Assembly: GCF_046542825.1 (NCBI RefSeq)
Contig: NZ_JBKHAQ010000018.1
Coordinates: 1 to 33,682 of the forward strand
Direction: 5' to 3'
Source of the DNA: Rhodosalinus sp046542825
GTDB lineage: Bacteria > Pseudomonadota > Alphaproteobacteria > Rhodobacterales > Rhodobacteraceae
Length of the DNA: 33,682 nt
Part shown: positions 1 to 8,262 of the stretch, one piece after another
Layout of the letters: each line of letters begins with the position of its first letter
How positions within the stretch are numbered: position 1 is the first letter of the stretch
Position numbers and translations under genes: made by a program
Notes under the pieces: generated by a model
What the model was told of the DNA's origin: nothing
What the model saw: the letters and a program-made list of their open reading frames with translations, nothing else
The model's database searches: none

Positions 1-114
1 TGGATCGGGCAGGCGGGCGTGCAGGCGGTGTTCGACGCGATGCAGCGCGGCGGGCTCACCTATTTCCCGCGCGCCTCGCAGGCCAAGGTCGTCACCTTCG
101 CCCGGGGCTGGTGA
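1..114 (+). CDS. C-terminal end of an unidentified protein (partial)
   Basis: Frame 1 is open from the window edge to a TGA at 112-114 and encodes about 37 residues ending in FARGW. The gene starts outside the window. The A of its stop codon is also the A of the next gene's ATG (TGATG), so the two are probably translationally coupled and co-transcribed with the following glycosyltransferase. The fragment is too short for me to recognise a family. A role in surface glycan synthesis would be only an inference from the neighbour. Confidence 0.6.
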   Translation, partial: WIGQAGVQAVFDAMQRGGLTYFPRASQAKVVTFARGW

Positions 115-1169
115 TGCGCATCCTCGCGATCCTGACGGTGCGCAACGAGGCGGCCTTCCTGCTGGACTGGCTGGCCCATCACCGCGCCGTCGGCATCACC
201 GATGTGCTCGCCTTCTCGAACGACTGCCAGGACGGCACCGACGCGATGCTGGACAGGCTGGCGGCGCTGGGCCGGGTCGAGCACCACCGCAACCCGCCGC
301 CCCATGACGCGCAGGGCGTGCAGTTCACCGCGCTCAACCGCGCGGCAAAGCTGCCGATCACGCAAGAGGCCGACTGGATCCTGCCGCTCGACATCGACGA
401 GTTCGTCAACGTCCACACAGGCGACCGCACCCTGCCCGCGCTGATCGCAGCACTGCCCGATGCCACGGCGATCACGCTGACATGGCGGCTTTTCGGCAAC
501 TGCGGCGTGGTGGCCTTCGAGGATCGGCCCGTCACCGAACAGTTCACCCGCGCAGCACCCGAGGTGATGTGGTGGCCCTGGCGCGCGGCGATGTTCAAGA
601 CGCTCTATCGCAACGACGGCACCTACGCGAAGCCGGGCGTGCATCGCCCCCGCGCGCCCGACCCCGCGCGCGTCGAGGCCGCGCGCTGGTTCGACGGGCA
701 CGGGCGGGAACTCGATCCCATCTTCCGCAGGCGCCGCATCTTCTCGACCTTCGGACAGCCGAACTACGGGCTTGCGCAACTCAACCACTATCCGCTGGGG
801 GCGATGGAAAGCTTCGTGCTCAAGGCCGACCGCGGGCGGGCCGTGCACGGGGACGACCGGCTGGGCCTCGACTACTGGGTGGAGCGCAACTACTGCACCG
901 ACGAGGATTGCAGCATCGCGGCGCTGGCGCCGGAGACGGCGCGCCATCGCGCCGAACTGGCCGCCGATCCTGAACTCGCGCGGCTGCACGAGGCGGCCGT
1001 CGCCTGGCGGCGCACCCGTTTCGCGACCCTGATGGAGGACGAGCCCAACCGCGCGCTGATGGGCCGTCTGCTGGTCACACCGCCGTCGCGGCCCGTCCCG
1101 CGCGCGGTCGCGGCCCGGCTGATCGCCCACGCACGCCGCGCGCGGGAATGCGCCGACGCGCCGGATTAA
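114..1169 (+). CDS. Glycosyltransferase family 2 (Glyco_tranf_2_4-like)
   Basis: A 351-residue protein starting at the ATG at 114, which overlaps the upstream stop; a GTG at 111 is also possible. The N-terminus (MRILAILTVRNEA) is the GT-A opening with the VRNE nucleotide-sugar motif. LPLDIDEF at about residues 91-97 supplies the metal-binding DxD (D93, D95). A later stretch around NHYPLGAMESF and a DYWVERN segment are typical of the Glyco_tranf_2_4 subfamily common in Rhodobacterales. No signal peptide or membrane segment is visible, so it is probably cytosolic. The likely role is transfer of a sugar in extracellular or surface polysaccharide synthesis; donor and acceptor cannot be read from sequence. 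The family assignment is firm, the substrate unknown. Confidence 0.88.
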   Translation: MRILAILTVRNEAAFLLDWLAHHRAVGITDVLAFSNDCQDGTDAMLDRLAALGRVEHHRNPPPHDAQGVQFTALNRAAKLPITQEADWILPLDIDEFVNVHTGDRTLPALIAALPDATAITLTWRLFGNCGVVAFEDRPVTEQFTRAAPEVMWWPWRAAMFKTLYRNDGTYAKPGVHRPRAPDPARVEAARWFDGHGRELDPIFRRRRIFSTFGQPNYGLAQLNHYPLGAMESFVLKADRGRAVHGDDRLGLDYWVERNYCTDEDCSIAALAPETARHRAELAADPELARLHEAAVAWRRTRFATLMEDEPNRALMGRLLVTPPSRPVPRAVAARLIAHARRARECADAPD

Positions 1170-1261
1170 GGGACTCTTTCGCGCGCAATTTCGCCCAAAT
1201 CCGTTACTATCCGATGGCCAAGGTGCAGGCGCAGTCCGACCTGCCGGCATTGGAGACCCGC

Positions 1262-2209
1262 ATGCAGGATGCCCCCGATCTCGATCAGCGACCGCTCGCC
1301 GGGCTGCCGCAGGCCGAATGGCTGGACGCCCTGGCAGAGGTCACCGTCGAGAACGGCCATTTCGCCGTGCTCGGCCCCCGGCACATGGCAAGCTACATAG
1401 ACCACGGCGGCACCCTGCTGGTCAGCTTCGAGACGGTCGAGGGGATGCGCGCGCTGTCCGCGCGCGAGGAACCGCTGGGGTGGCAGATGGTGCGCGCCGC
1501 GGGCTGGTCGAGCCTGTCCCTGATCGCCCAGGGCGACACATGGTTCCGCGACCCGGCGGTCTACGACTATATCGACCGGCTGATCGACGACGCCTTCTTC
1601 GAGGATTTCGACCGCGTGGTGTTCTACGGCGCGGGACCCTGCGGCTATGCCGCGGCGGCCTACTCCGTGGCTGCACCAGGCGCCACGGTGCTGGCGATCC
1701 AGCCGCAGGCGACCCTCGATCCCGAGTTCGCCGAGTGGGACGACCGGTTCCTGGAGATGCGGCGCACCTCGTTTTCCGACCGCTTCGGCTATGCGCCCGC
1801 CATGATCGACGGCGCGCTCGAGGCGTTCCTGATCTATGACCCGCACGAATCGCTCGACGCGATGCACGCCGCGCTCTTTCAGGGCGACAACGTGATCCGG
1901 CTGCGCCTGAGGAACATGGGCGGCGCGATACAGGGCGACCTGATCGGCATGGGCTGCCTGTCCCCGCTGCTGGAGGCGGCGGGCGACGGAGTGCTGGACC
2001 GGGAGTTGTTCTACGAACACATGCGCGCGCGGCGCGACCACATCCCCTACCTGCGCCGGCTGCTCGCGCGGCTCGAGGAGCGGGGGCGTCACCGGCTGGC
2101 GCTTTCGCTGTGCCGGAACGTGAGCGAAAGGCTCTCCGCGCCGCGCTTCGCGCGCCGGGCGCAGCGGCTGGAAGAGATGCTGGGCGAGGACGCCCGGGTC
2201 GGCGCCTAG
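1262..2209 (+). CDS. Conserved Rhodobacterales protein with degenerate alpha/beta-hydrolase-like elbow
   Basis: About 315 residues. I chose the ATG at 1262 because GGAG lies 7-8 bases upstream; an in-frame ATG at 1214 has no such site. Residues 118-131 (DRVVFYGAGPCGYA) look like the strand-turn-helix nucleophile elbow of alpha/beta hydrolases (compare GSSMGGYAA in relatives as I recall them), but the nucleophile position is Gly125. From memory, homologues are often named phosphoadenosine phosphosulfate reductase in automated annotation. I see neither the SGGKDS-like P-loop nor a cysteine pair that would support that. It follows a glycosyltransferase after a 92-base gap, so a role in glycan or surface processes is possible but unproven. 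Its stop overlaps the convergent gene at 2206-2481 by 4 bases. Confidence 0.75.
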   Translation: MQDAPDLDQRPLAGLPQAEWLDALAEVTVENGHFAVLGPRHMASYIDHGGTLLVSFETVEGMRALSAREEPLGWQMVRAAGWSSLSLIAQGDTWFRDPAVYDYIDRLIDDAFFEDFDRVVFYGAGPCGYAAAAYSVAAPGATVLAIQPQATLDPEFAEWDDRFLEMRRTSFSDRFGYAPAMIDGALEAFLIYDPHESLDAMHAALFQGDNVIRLRLRNMGGAIQGDLIGMGCLSPLLEAAGDGVLDRELFYEHMRARRDHIPYLRRLLARLEERGRHRLALSLCRNVSERLSAPRFARRAQRLEEMLGEDARVGA

Positions 2210-2481
2210 CCCATCCGGTCGGAGATCGCCGCGCGGATCTCCTTCTGGAAGGCGCCGATGGTGCCGCCGATCACCAGAAGCACGGGCGAGACCTCGTCCG
2301 ACACCAGCACCAGCAGCACCGCCGCAGCAAGCAGCATGGCCGCGAAGGCCGCCACCCGGCGCCCGCCCGCATCCGGCATCCGCTCCTCTCCGAGGAGCGA
2401 CAGCAAGGCCTCGGTGACGCGGTCCTGGACATGGGGCGTGGCGGCCCCCGCCAGACCGGCGACGATCAGCGTCAAGAGCAT
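2206..2481 (-). CDS. Small two-helix membrane protein, unknown function
   Basis: A 91-residue protein starting at the ATG at 2481 with GGGAG 7 bases upstream, a good site that excludes the longer upstream reading. The N-terminal segment MLLTLIVAGLAGAA (about 1-14) is hydrophobic. A second strong hydrophobic stretch runs from about residue 47 to 72 (AAFAAMLLAAAVLLVLV and the residues after DEVSPV). The C-terminus is short and charged (FQKEIRAAISDRMG). I do not recognise the family. It is transcribed divergently from pyrC with a 107-base gap, and its stop overlaps the convergent upstream gene by 4 bases. Confidence 0.6.
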   Translation of the reverse strand: MLLTLIVAGLAGAATPHVQDRVTEALLSLLGEERMPDAGGRRVAAFAAMLLAAAVLLVLVSDEVSPVLLVIGGTIGAFQKEIRAAISDRMG

Positions 2482-2588
2482 CGGACGTCTCCCTTGCGAT
2501 GCGCTCAGCGACATGTGCCGCATCCTGGCACCGCGGGCAATCACCCGCGCACTGGCGCGCGCCTGCGCGATTGGGTAAAGGCGCGGCC

Positions 2589-3629
2589 ATGACCGAGACC
2601 CTGACCCTGCGCCGCCCGGACGACTGGCATCTTCACCTGCGTGACGGCGCCATGCTGGCGGGCGTGCTGCCCGAAAGCGCACGCCATTTCGCACGGGCCA
2701 TCGTGATGCCGAACCTGGTGCCGCCCGTCGTGACGGGCGCGCAGGCCGCGGCCTACCGGGAACGTATCCTTGCTGCCCTGCCGGAGGGACAGACCTTCCT
2801 GCCGCTGATGACCCTCTACCTGACCGAAGACACCGACCCCGAGGACGTGGTTCGCGCCCATGCCGAAGGGATCGTGACCGCGGTCAAGCTCTACCCTGCC
2901 GGCGCCACCACGAACTCCGCCTCGGGCGTGCGCGACTTCGGCCGCGTGCGCGGCGTGCTGGAGCGGATGGCCGAGGCGGGCGTGCCGCTCTGCGTGCATG
3001 GCGAGGTCACGGACGCCGACATCGACATCTTCGACCGCGAGGCGGTGTTCATCGAGCGCGTGCTGGACCCGATCCGCCGGGCCACCCCCGGCCTGCGCGT
3101 GGTGATGGAGCACGTCACCACGGCCGATGCGGTGGCCTACGTCAAGAGCGCCGCGCGCGACCTTGCCGCCACGATCACGGTCCATCACCTGGTGATCAAC
3201 CGCAACCATATCCTGGCCGGCGGCATCCGGCCGCATTACTACTGCCTGCCGGTGGCCAAGCGCGAGACGCACAGGCAGGCGCTGCGCGCTGCCGCCGTCT
3301 CGGGCGATGCGCGCTTCTTCCTTGGCACCGACAGCGCCCCGCACGTCGACGCGGCGAAGGAAACCGCCTGCGGCTGCGCCGGCATCTTCACCGCGCCCAA
3401 CGCGCTGTCGGTGCTGGCCGAGGTCTTCGAGACCGAGGGCGCGCTCGACCGGCTGGAGGGCTTCGCGTCGCTGCACGGCCCGGCCTTCTACGGCCTGCCG
3501 CCGAACGAGGAGCGCATCACCCTGACAAGGGGGGCGCCGGTGGACTACCCGGCGCGGATCGAGACGGGCGACGGCCCGGTCACCGTGTTCGATCCCGGCT
3601 TTGCGCTGCACTGGCGGGTGGCGCCGTGA
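2589..3629 (+). CDS. pyrC: Dihydroorotase, class II (PyrC)
   Basis: A 346-residue cytosolic enzyme for the reversible cyclisation of N-carbamoyl-L-aspartate to L-dihydroorotate, step three of de novo pyrimidine synthesis. The length matches the E. coli-type homodimeric class. The zinc ligands are visible: H14 and H16 in DWHLHLRDG, the carboxylated lysine K100 in AVKLYPAG, H137 in CVHGEV, H175 in MEHVTT and the catalytic aspartate D248 in LGTDSAPH. The start is the ATG at 2589, which begins the canonical MTETLTLRRPDDWHLH; the longer upstream frame is not conserved-looking. pyrE follows after 82 bases containing two strong hairpins, so the two are probably one transcription unit with RNA structure between them. 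Confidence 0.97.
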   Translation: MTETLTLRRPDDWHLHLRDGAMLAGVLPESARHFARAIVMPNLVPPVVTGAQAAAYRERILAALPEGQTFLPLMTLYLTEDTDPEDVVRAHAEGIVTAVKLYPAGATTNSASGVRDFGRVRGVLERMAEAGVPLCVHGEVTDADIDIFDREAVFIERVLDPIRRATPGLRVVMEHVTTADAVAYVKSAARDLAATITVHHLVINRNHILAGGIRPHYYCLPVAKRETHRQALRAAAVSGDARFFLGTDSAPHVDAAKETACGCAGIFTAPNALSVLAEVFETEGALDRLEGFASLHGPAFYGLPPNEERITLTRGAPVDYPARIETGDGPVTVFDPGFALHWRVAP

Positions 3630-3673
3630 AGGCGCTTGGAAGCGCCTTGCAAGCGGTTTCTCAAACCGCTTGC
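3629..3673 (+). repeat. Two abutting perfect hairpins between pyrC and pyrE
   Basis: Hairpin 1 (3629-3648) is AAGGCGCTT-GG-AAGCGCCTT, a 9-bp perfect stem that starts inside the pyrC stop codon. Hairpin 2 (3649-3673) is an 11-bp perfect stem, GCAAGCGGTTT / AAACCGCTTGC, with a CTC loop. They touch end to end. No T-tract follows either, so this is not a textbook intrinsic terminator. Transcript stabilisation, attenuation or a protein-binding palindrome are possible roles. Confidence 0.75.
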
Positions 3674-3711
3674 CCCTGGCGGCACCGTCCCGCACCACAG
3701 GAGCCTTGCGC

Positions 3712-4386
3712 ATGATCACGACCGCCCCCCCGCCCGAGGAAATCGCCCGCCTGGCCGCGCGCATGCTGCTGGAAGTGGAAGCGGTGCATTTCAACGCCGA
3801 CGAGCCCTTCACGCTCGCCTCCGGCCTGCCCTCGCCCACCTATATCGACTGCCGGCGCCTGATCGGCTTCCCGCGCGTCCGCACGGCGCTGATGGACTAC
3901 CTCTCCGCCACCGTGCTGCGCGAGGCCGGGTTCGAGCGCTTCGACGTGGTCGCGGGCGGCGAGACCGCCGGCATCCCCTTCGCCGCCCTGATCGCGGAAC
4001 GCCTGGGCCTGCCGATGGCCTACATCCGCAAGAAGCCCAAGGGCTACGGCCGCAACGCCCGCATCGAGGGCGTGCTGAACGAGGGCGACCGCGTGCTGCT
4101 GGTCGAGGACCTGGCCACAGACGGCGGCTCGAAGCTGTCCTTCGTCGAGGCGATTCGCGAGGCTGGCGGGGAATGCGCCTTCACCGCCGTGATCTTCGCC
4201 TACGGCATCTTCCCCGAGGGCGAGGCGAGGCTGGCAGGGGCCGGGGTGCGGCTGCTGTCGCTGACCACCTGGCGCGACGTGCTGGCCGAAGCCCGCGAAC
4301 AGAAAGCCTTTTCGCCCGCGACACTCGACCAGGTCGAGGCCTTTCTCGACGCGCCAAGAGCCTGGCAGGACGCGCGGCGCAGATAG
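3712..4386 (+). CDS. pyrE: Orotate phosphoribosyltransferase
   Basis: A 224-residue enzyme converting orotate and PRPP to OMP. The start is the ATG at 3712, with AGGAG 8 bases upstream (3699-3703). The type I PRTase signature is clear: VLLVEDLATDGGSK at about residues 124-137 binds the ribose-5-phosphate of PRPP. The GGETAGIPFA segment and the flexible-loop basic motif YIRKKPKGYGR (about 104-114) match OPRTases. It lies directly downstream of pyrC, which fits a pyrimidine operon. No in-frame problem or unusual residue is seen. Confidence 0.96.
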   Translation: MITTAPPPEEIARLAARMLLEVEAVHFNADEPFTLASGLPSPTYIDCRRLIGFPRVRTALMDYLSATVLREAGFERFDVVAGGETAGIPFAALIAERLGLPMAYIRKKPKGYGRNARIEGVLNEGDRVLLVEDLATDGGSKLSFVEAIREAGGECAFTAVIFAYGIFPEGEARLAGAGVRLLSLTTWRDVLAEAREQKAFSPATLDQVEAFLDAPRAWQDARRR

Positions 4387-4493
4387 ATCCCGCCGCTGTG
4401 GCGTGACAGGCACATCTTGCCGCTACACCCACAACATGTTGACGCCGACATTGTCGCCGCCACATGCTAGGGTAGCGATCGGCGACTCACAGG

Positions 4494-4513
4494 CTATCCA
4501 CAGCTTATACAGT
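4494..4513 (+). promoter_or_regulatory. Pair of DnaA-box-like sequences upstream of dnaB
   Basis: CTATCCACA at 4494-4502 matches the E. coli DnaA box TTATCCACA at 8 of 9 positions. TTATACAGT at 4505-4513 matches TTATNCACA at 7 of 9, in the same orientation and two bases further on. They lie about 60-80 bases before the dnaB start in an otherwise GC-rich gap. A TTGACG (4439-4444) inside the palindrome CAACATGTTG (4432-4441) lies further upstream and could be a -35 element, but I could not pair it with a convincing -10. Confidence 0.35.
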
Positions 4514-4571
4514 TTGCCCTGGTCCGCGCGCCACGGCTATGCGGTCCGGACGACGAGCAGAGGGGCCAGCC

Positions 4572-6059
4572 ATGAATCAGATCGCGGGGTTCAACCCGGC
4601 GAACGCGGAGATCGAGTCTCCGGAGTCCATGCCGCATTCGGTCGAGGCCGAGCAGCAACTGCTCGGCGCGATCCTGACCAACAACGACATCTTCGACCGT
4701 GTGGCGGCCATCGTCGGCCCGCAGCATTTCTACGATCCCGTCCATGCCCGCATCTTCGAGATCGCGGCCGCGCGCATCTCGAAGAACGCGCTCGCCTCGC
4801 CGGTGACGCTCAAGACCTTCATGGAGGGCGACGAGGGACTCGAGGCGCTGGGCGGCCCCGCCTACCTCGCCCGGCTTGCCGGTGCCGCCATCGCGGGGTT
4901 CGCCGCCCGCGACTACGCGCAACTGATCTACGACCTCGCCATCCGGCGCGAGCTGATCGCGCTGGGGCGCGACATCTCGGCCCGTGCCGCGAAGATGGAG
5001 GTGGACCGCGAGCCGCGCGAGCAGATCGTCGAGGCAGAACAGGCACTCTACCGGCTTGCCGAACAGGGGCAGGCCGACAGCGGCTTCCAGTCCTTCCTGC
5101 ATGCCTCGCTCGAGGCGGTGCAGGTGGCCGTCGCTGCCCACAAGCGCAAGGGGCAGCTTGCCGGCATCTCGACCGGCCTGGTCGACCTCGACAAGAAGCT
5201 GGGCGGCCTGCACAAGTCCGACCTGCTGATTCTTGCCGGCCGCCCCTCGATGGGCAAGACCTCGCTGGCCACCAACGTCGCCTTCAACATCGCGCGCACC
5301 TATCGCCGCGGCCTCAAGTCCGACGGCACGGAAGGCGCGGTCGAGGGCGGCGCGGTGGGCTTCTTCAGCCTCGAGATGAGCGCCGAACAACTCGCCACGC
5401 GGGTCCTGTCGGACGCCTCCGACATCCCCTCGGACCGCGTGCGCAGGGGCGACCTGACCGAGGATGAGTTCCAGCGTTTCGCCGCCGCCGCGCGCGAGCT
5501 CGAGGCCTGCCCGCTCTACATCGACGACACGCCCGCCCTGCCAATCAGCCAGCTCGCCGCCCGCGCCCGGCGGCTCAAGCGAACGCATGGCCTGGACGTG
5601 CTGATCGTGGACTACCTGCAGCTGGTGCGCCCGGCCTCTGCCAAGGACAGCCGGGTGAACGAGGTGAGCGAGATCACGCAAGGGCTGAAGGCCATCGCCA
5701 AGGAACTGGATATCCCCGTGATCGCGCTTTCGCAGCTGTCGCGGCAGGTGGAAAGCCGCGAGGACAAGCGCCCGCAGCTCTCGGACCTGCGCGAATCGGG
5801 CTCCATCGAACAGGACGCCGACGTGGTGATGTTCGTCTTCCGCGAGGAATACTACAAGGAGCGCGAAAAGCCGGGCGACCACGACCTCGACGGCATGGCG
5901 AAATGGCAGGAAGAGATGGAAAAGCTGCACGGCCGCGCCGAGGTGATCATCGGCAAGCAGCGGCACGGGCCCATCGGCACCGTGGAACTCAGCTTCGAGG
6001 GGCGCTTCACGCGCTTCGGCAATCTCGCCAAGCCCTGGCAGCAGGACGAGGGCTTCTGA
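4572..6059 (+). CDS. dnaB: Replicative DNA helicase DnaB
   Basis: A 495-residue hexameric 5'-3' helicase of the replisome. Start at ATG 4572 with AGAGGGG upstream; the first recognisable conserved element is PHSVEAEQQLLGAIL (about 21-35). The N-terminal DnaB domain spans about 20-125 and the RecA-like C-terminal ATPase about 190-485. Walker A is GRPSMGKT (223-230), Walker B is DVLIVDYLQ (342-350), and LSQLSRQVESR, DLRESGSIEQDAD and GKQRHGP (461-467) are the standard DnaB motifs. No intein is present at the Walker A site, where some DnaB proteins carry one. A basic low-complexity insert, about 243-262 (YRRGLKSDGTEGAVEGG), between Walker A and the FFSLEMS motif is longer than in E. coli, as I recall it for alphaproteobacteria. 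Confidence 0.97.
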   Translation: MNQIAGFNPANAEIESPESMPHSVEAEQQLLGAILTNNDIFDRVAAIVGPQHFYDPVHARIFEIAAARISKNALASPVTLKTFMEGDEGLEALGGPAYLARLAGAAIAGFAARDYAQLIYDLAIRRELIALGRDISARAAKMEVDREPREQIVEAEQALYRLAEQGQADSGFQSFLHASLEAVQVAVAAHKRKGQLAGISTGLVDLDKKLGGLHKSDLLILAGRPSMGKTSLATNVAFNIARTYRRGLKSDGTEGAVEGGAVGFFSLEMSAEQLATRVLSDASDIPSDRVRRGDLTEDEFQRFAAAARELEACPLYIDDTPALPISQLAARARRLKRTHGLDVLIVDYLQLVRPASAKDSRVNEVSEITQGLKAIAKELDIPVIALSQLSRQVESREDKRPQLSDLRESGSIEQDADVVMFVFREEYYKEREKPGDHDLDGMAKWQEEMEKLHGRAEVIIGKQRHGPIGTVELSFEGRFTRFGNLAKPWQQDEGF

Positions 6060-6211
6060 CACCACCGGTCACGGGAATCGAGCGGGCGCTGGGCGAGGCC
6101 GTGGCGCGCCCTGCCCGGGCGCGCGGCATGGCTGCGCGGCGCGGTCATCCTGCCCGCCCCCCTCACCGATCTTGCCGGTAATCTGGCTGCCGAGCCGCGG
6201 CGCGCGGCGGC

Positions 6212-8233
6212 TCAGGCCGCCAGGCCGCGCCCCCGCAGCAGCGCCTCGACCCCCGGCAGACGGCCGCGGAAGCCCTCGTAAAGCGCCTCGGGTTCGGACG
6301 TGCCGCCCGCCGCCAGCACCCAGCGTTCCAGCGCAGCGGCGGTTTCCGGGTCGAAGGGATCGCCCGCCTCGCGGAACGCCTCGAAGGCGTCGGCGTCCAT
6401 CACCTCGGACCACATGTAGCTGTAATAGCCCGCCGAATAGCCGTCGCCGGCGAAGACATGGGCGAAATGCGGCGTTGCGTGCCGCATCCCGATCGCGTGC
6501 GGCATGCCGAGTTCCGCCAGCACTTCGGCCTGCCGGGCCATCGGGTCGGCGGGCGCCGCGCCGGAATGGAAATCGAGATCGACCAGCGCCGAGGCGAGAT
6601 ACTCCACCGTCTGGAACCCCATGTCGAAGGTCGCGGCCGCCAGTACCCGGTCGAGCATCTCCTGCGGCATGGGCTCGCCCGTCCCGGCATGAGTCGCGAA
6701 GCGGCGCAGCACCTCGGGCACCTCCAGCCAGTGCTCGTAGAGCTGGCTGGGCAGTTCCACGAAATCGCGCGCGACCGAGGTGCCCGACATCGAGCCGTAG
6801 CGCACGTCCGACAGCATGTGGTGCAGCGCGTGGCCGAACTCGTGAAACAGCGTGCGCGCGTCGTCGTAGCTCAGCAGCGCGGGCCGCCCCTCTGCGGGCC
6901 TCGCGAAGTTGCAGACGTTGACGACGATGGCGCGGCGCGGCGCGGGCCAGTGGCGCTGGCCGTGGATCGCGCTGCACCACGCGCCCGACCGCTTGGTGCC
7001 GCGCGCGAAGTAGTCGCCCACGAAAAGCGCCATGTGCCGCCCGTCGCGCGTGACCTCCCAGGCGCGGGCGTCCGGATGGTAGAGCGGCACCTCGACTTCG
7101 CGGAACTCCAGCCCGAAAAGGCGGTGCGCCGTGTCGAAGGCGGCCTCCAGCATCCGCTCAAGCTGCAGGTAGGGTTTCAGCGCCGCCTCGTCGAGGTCAT
7201 GCTCCGCCTGCCGCCGCCGCTCGGCGTAGTGGCGCCAGTCCCAGGGCTCGAGCGCGCCGTTGATCCCGTCGGCGCGCAGCATGGCGGTCAGCACCTCCGC
7301 GTCGGCCTCGGCCCGTGCCCGCGCCGGCGCCCAGACCTGCATCAGCAGATCGCGCACCCGCTCGGGCGTCTTGGCCATCTCGGTCTCCAGCTTCCAGGCG
7401 GCGAAGCTGTCGTGGCCCAGGAGCCGCGCGCGTTCCTCGCGCAGCGCCAGCACCTCTGCGGCGATGGCGCGATTGTCGGTCTCGCCGCCGTTCGCGCCGC
7501 GTGCGGCCCAGGCGCGCCAGGCCCCTTCGCGCAGATCGCGCCGCGTTGAGAACTGCAGGAAAGGCACGATCAGCGAGCGCGAGAGCGTCACGACGGGCCG
7601 GTCGAGCCCCGCCGCGCGCCCCGCCGCGCGCGCAGCCTCGACCACGAAGTCCGGCAGCCCCTCCAGGTCGGCCTCGTCAAGCTCCATCCGCCAGCCCGCC
7701 TCCTCGGCAAGCAGGTTCTGGGTGAACTGCGTGCCCAGCACGGCGAGCCGCGCCTTGATCGCGCGCATCCGCGCGGCCGCCTTCCCCTCCAGCGCGGCGC
7801 CCGCCCGCACGAAGGCGCGGTGCGTCAACTCCAGCAGCCGCGCATCCTGCGCGTCGAGGTCCAGCGAAGCGCGCGCCTCCCACACGCCGCGCACCCGCTC
7901 CCAGAGCGCGCGGTTGCCGTAGAGGTCGGAAGAGAACTCCGCGAGCTTCGGCGAGAACTCCCGCTGCAGTGCCTGTCGCGCCGGCGTGGCATCCGCGCCC
8001 GCAACGGAAAAGAAGGCGCCCAGCACCCGGTCGAGCGTGGCGCCCATACCCTCCAGCGCCTGGATGGTGTTCGCGAAATCGGCGGGCGCGGGGTTGTCCG
8101 CGATGGCCGCGATCTCGGCCCGCGCCTCGGCCAGCGCGGCGTCGAGCGCGGACGCGTAATGCGCATCCTCGATCCGGTCGTAGGGCGGCAGGCCGTAGGG
8201 CGTCGCGACGGGTGCGAGCAACGGGTTCGTCAT
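6212..8233 (-). CDS. M3 family oligopeptidase / peptidyl-dipeptidase (Dcp/PrlC-like)
   Basis: A 673-residue zinc metallopeptidase, the normal length for family M3A. The start is ATG 8233, preceded by AGGAG at a 9-base spacing; an in-frame ATG at 8257 is less well supported. The active site is HEFGHALHH, H464-E465-x-x-H468, with the third zinc ligand likely E493 in ARDFVELPSQ. The C-terminal SAGYYSYMWSEVMDADAF stretch holds the Tyr residues that bind substrate in thimet-type enzymes. No signal peptide, so cytosolic degradation of short peptides is likely. It is the last gene of the coaBC-dut-ThiF-M3 minus-strand operon, 29 bases after the ThiF stop. Oligopeptidase A versus dipeptidyl carboxypeptidase specificity cannot be decided from sequence alone. 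Confidence 0.92.
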   Translation of the reverse strand: MTNPLLAPVATPYGLPPYDRIEDAHYASALDAALAEARAEIAAIADNPAPADFANTIQALEGMGATLDRVLGAFFSVAGADATPARQALQREFSPKLAEFSSDLYGNRALWERVRGVWEARASLDLDAQDARLLELTHRAFVRAGAALEGKAAARMRAIKARLAVLGTQFTQNLLAEEAGWRMELDEADLEGLPDFVVEAARAAGRAAGLDRPVVTLSRSLIVPFLQFSTRRDLREGAWRAWAARGANGGETDNRAIAAEVLALREERARLLGHDSFAAWKLETEMAKTPERVRDLLMQVWAPARARAEADAEVLTAMLRADGINGALEPWDWRHYAERRRQAEHDLDEAALKPYLQLERMLEAAFDTAHRLFGLEFREVEVPLYHPDARAWEVTRDGRHMALFVGDYFARGTKRSGAWCSAIHGQRHWPAPRRAIVVNVCNFARPAEGRPALLSYDDARTLFHEFGHALHHMLSDVRYGSMSGTSVARDFVELPSQLYEHWLEVPEVLRRFATHAGTGEPMPQEMLDRVLAAATFDMGFQTVEYLASALVDLDFHSGAAPADPMARQAEVLAELGMPHAIGMRHATPHFAHVFAGDGYSAGYYSYMWSEVMDADAFEAFREAGDPFDPETAAALERWVLAAGGTSEPEALYEGFRGRLPGVEALLRGRGLAA

Positions 8234-8262
8234 GGGCGCGTTCTCCTGTTCCGCCATGGGAT

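Noticed and set aside
1214..1261. Upstream ATG at 1214 as start of the hydrolase-like gene
   Set aside because: No Shine-Dalgarno sequence precedes it, whereas the ATG at 1262 has GGAG at good spacing.
6192..6213. GAGCCGC / GCGGCTC hairpin between dnaB and the M3 peptidase as a bidirectional terminator
   Set aside because: 7-bp stem with an 8-base loop, no T-tract on either strand, and overlapping the M3 stop codon; such stems are frequent by chance at this GC content.
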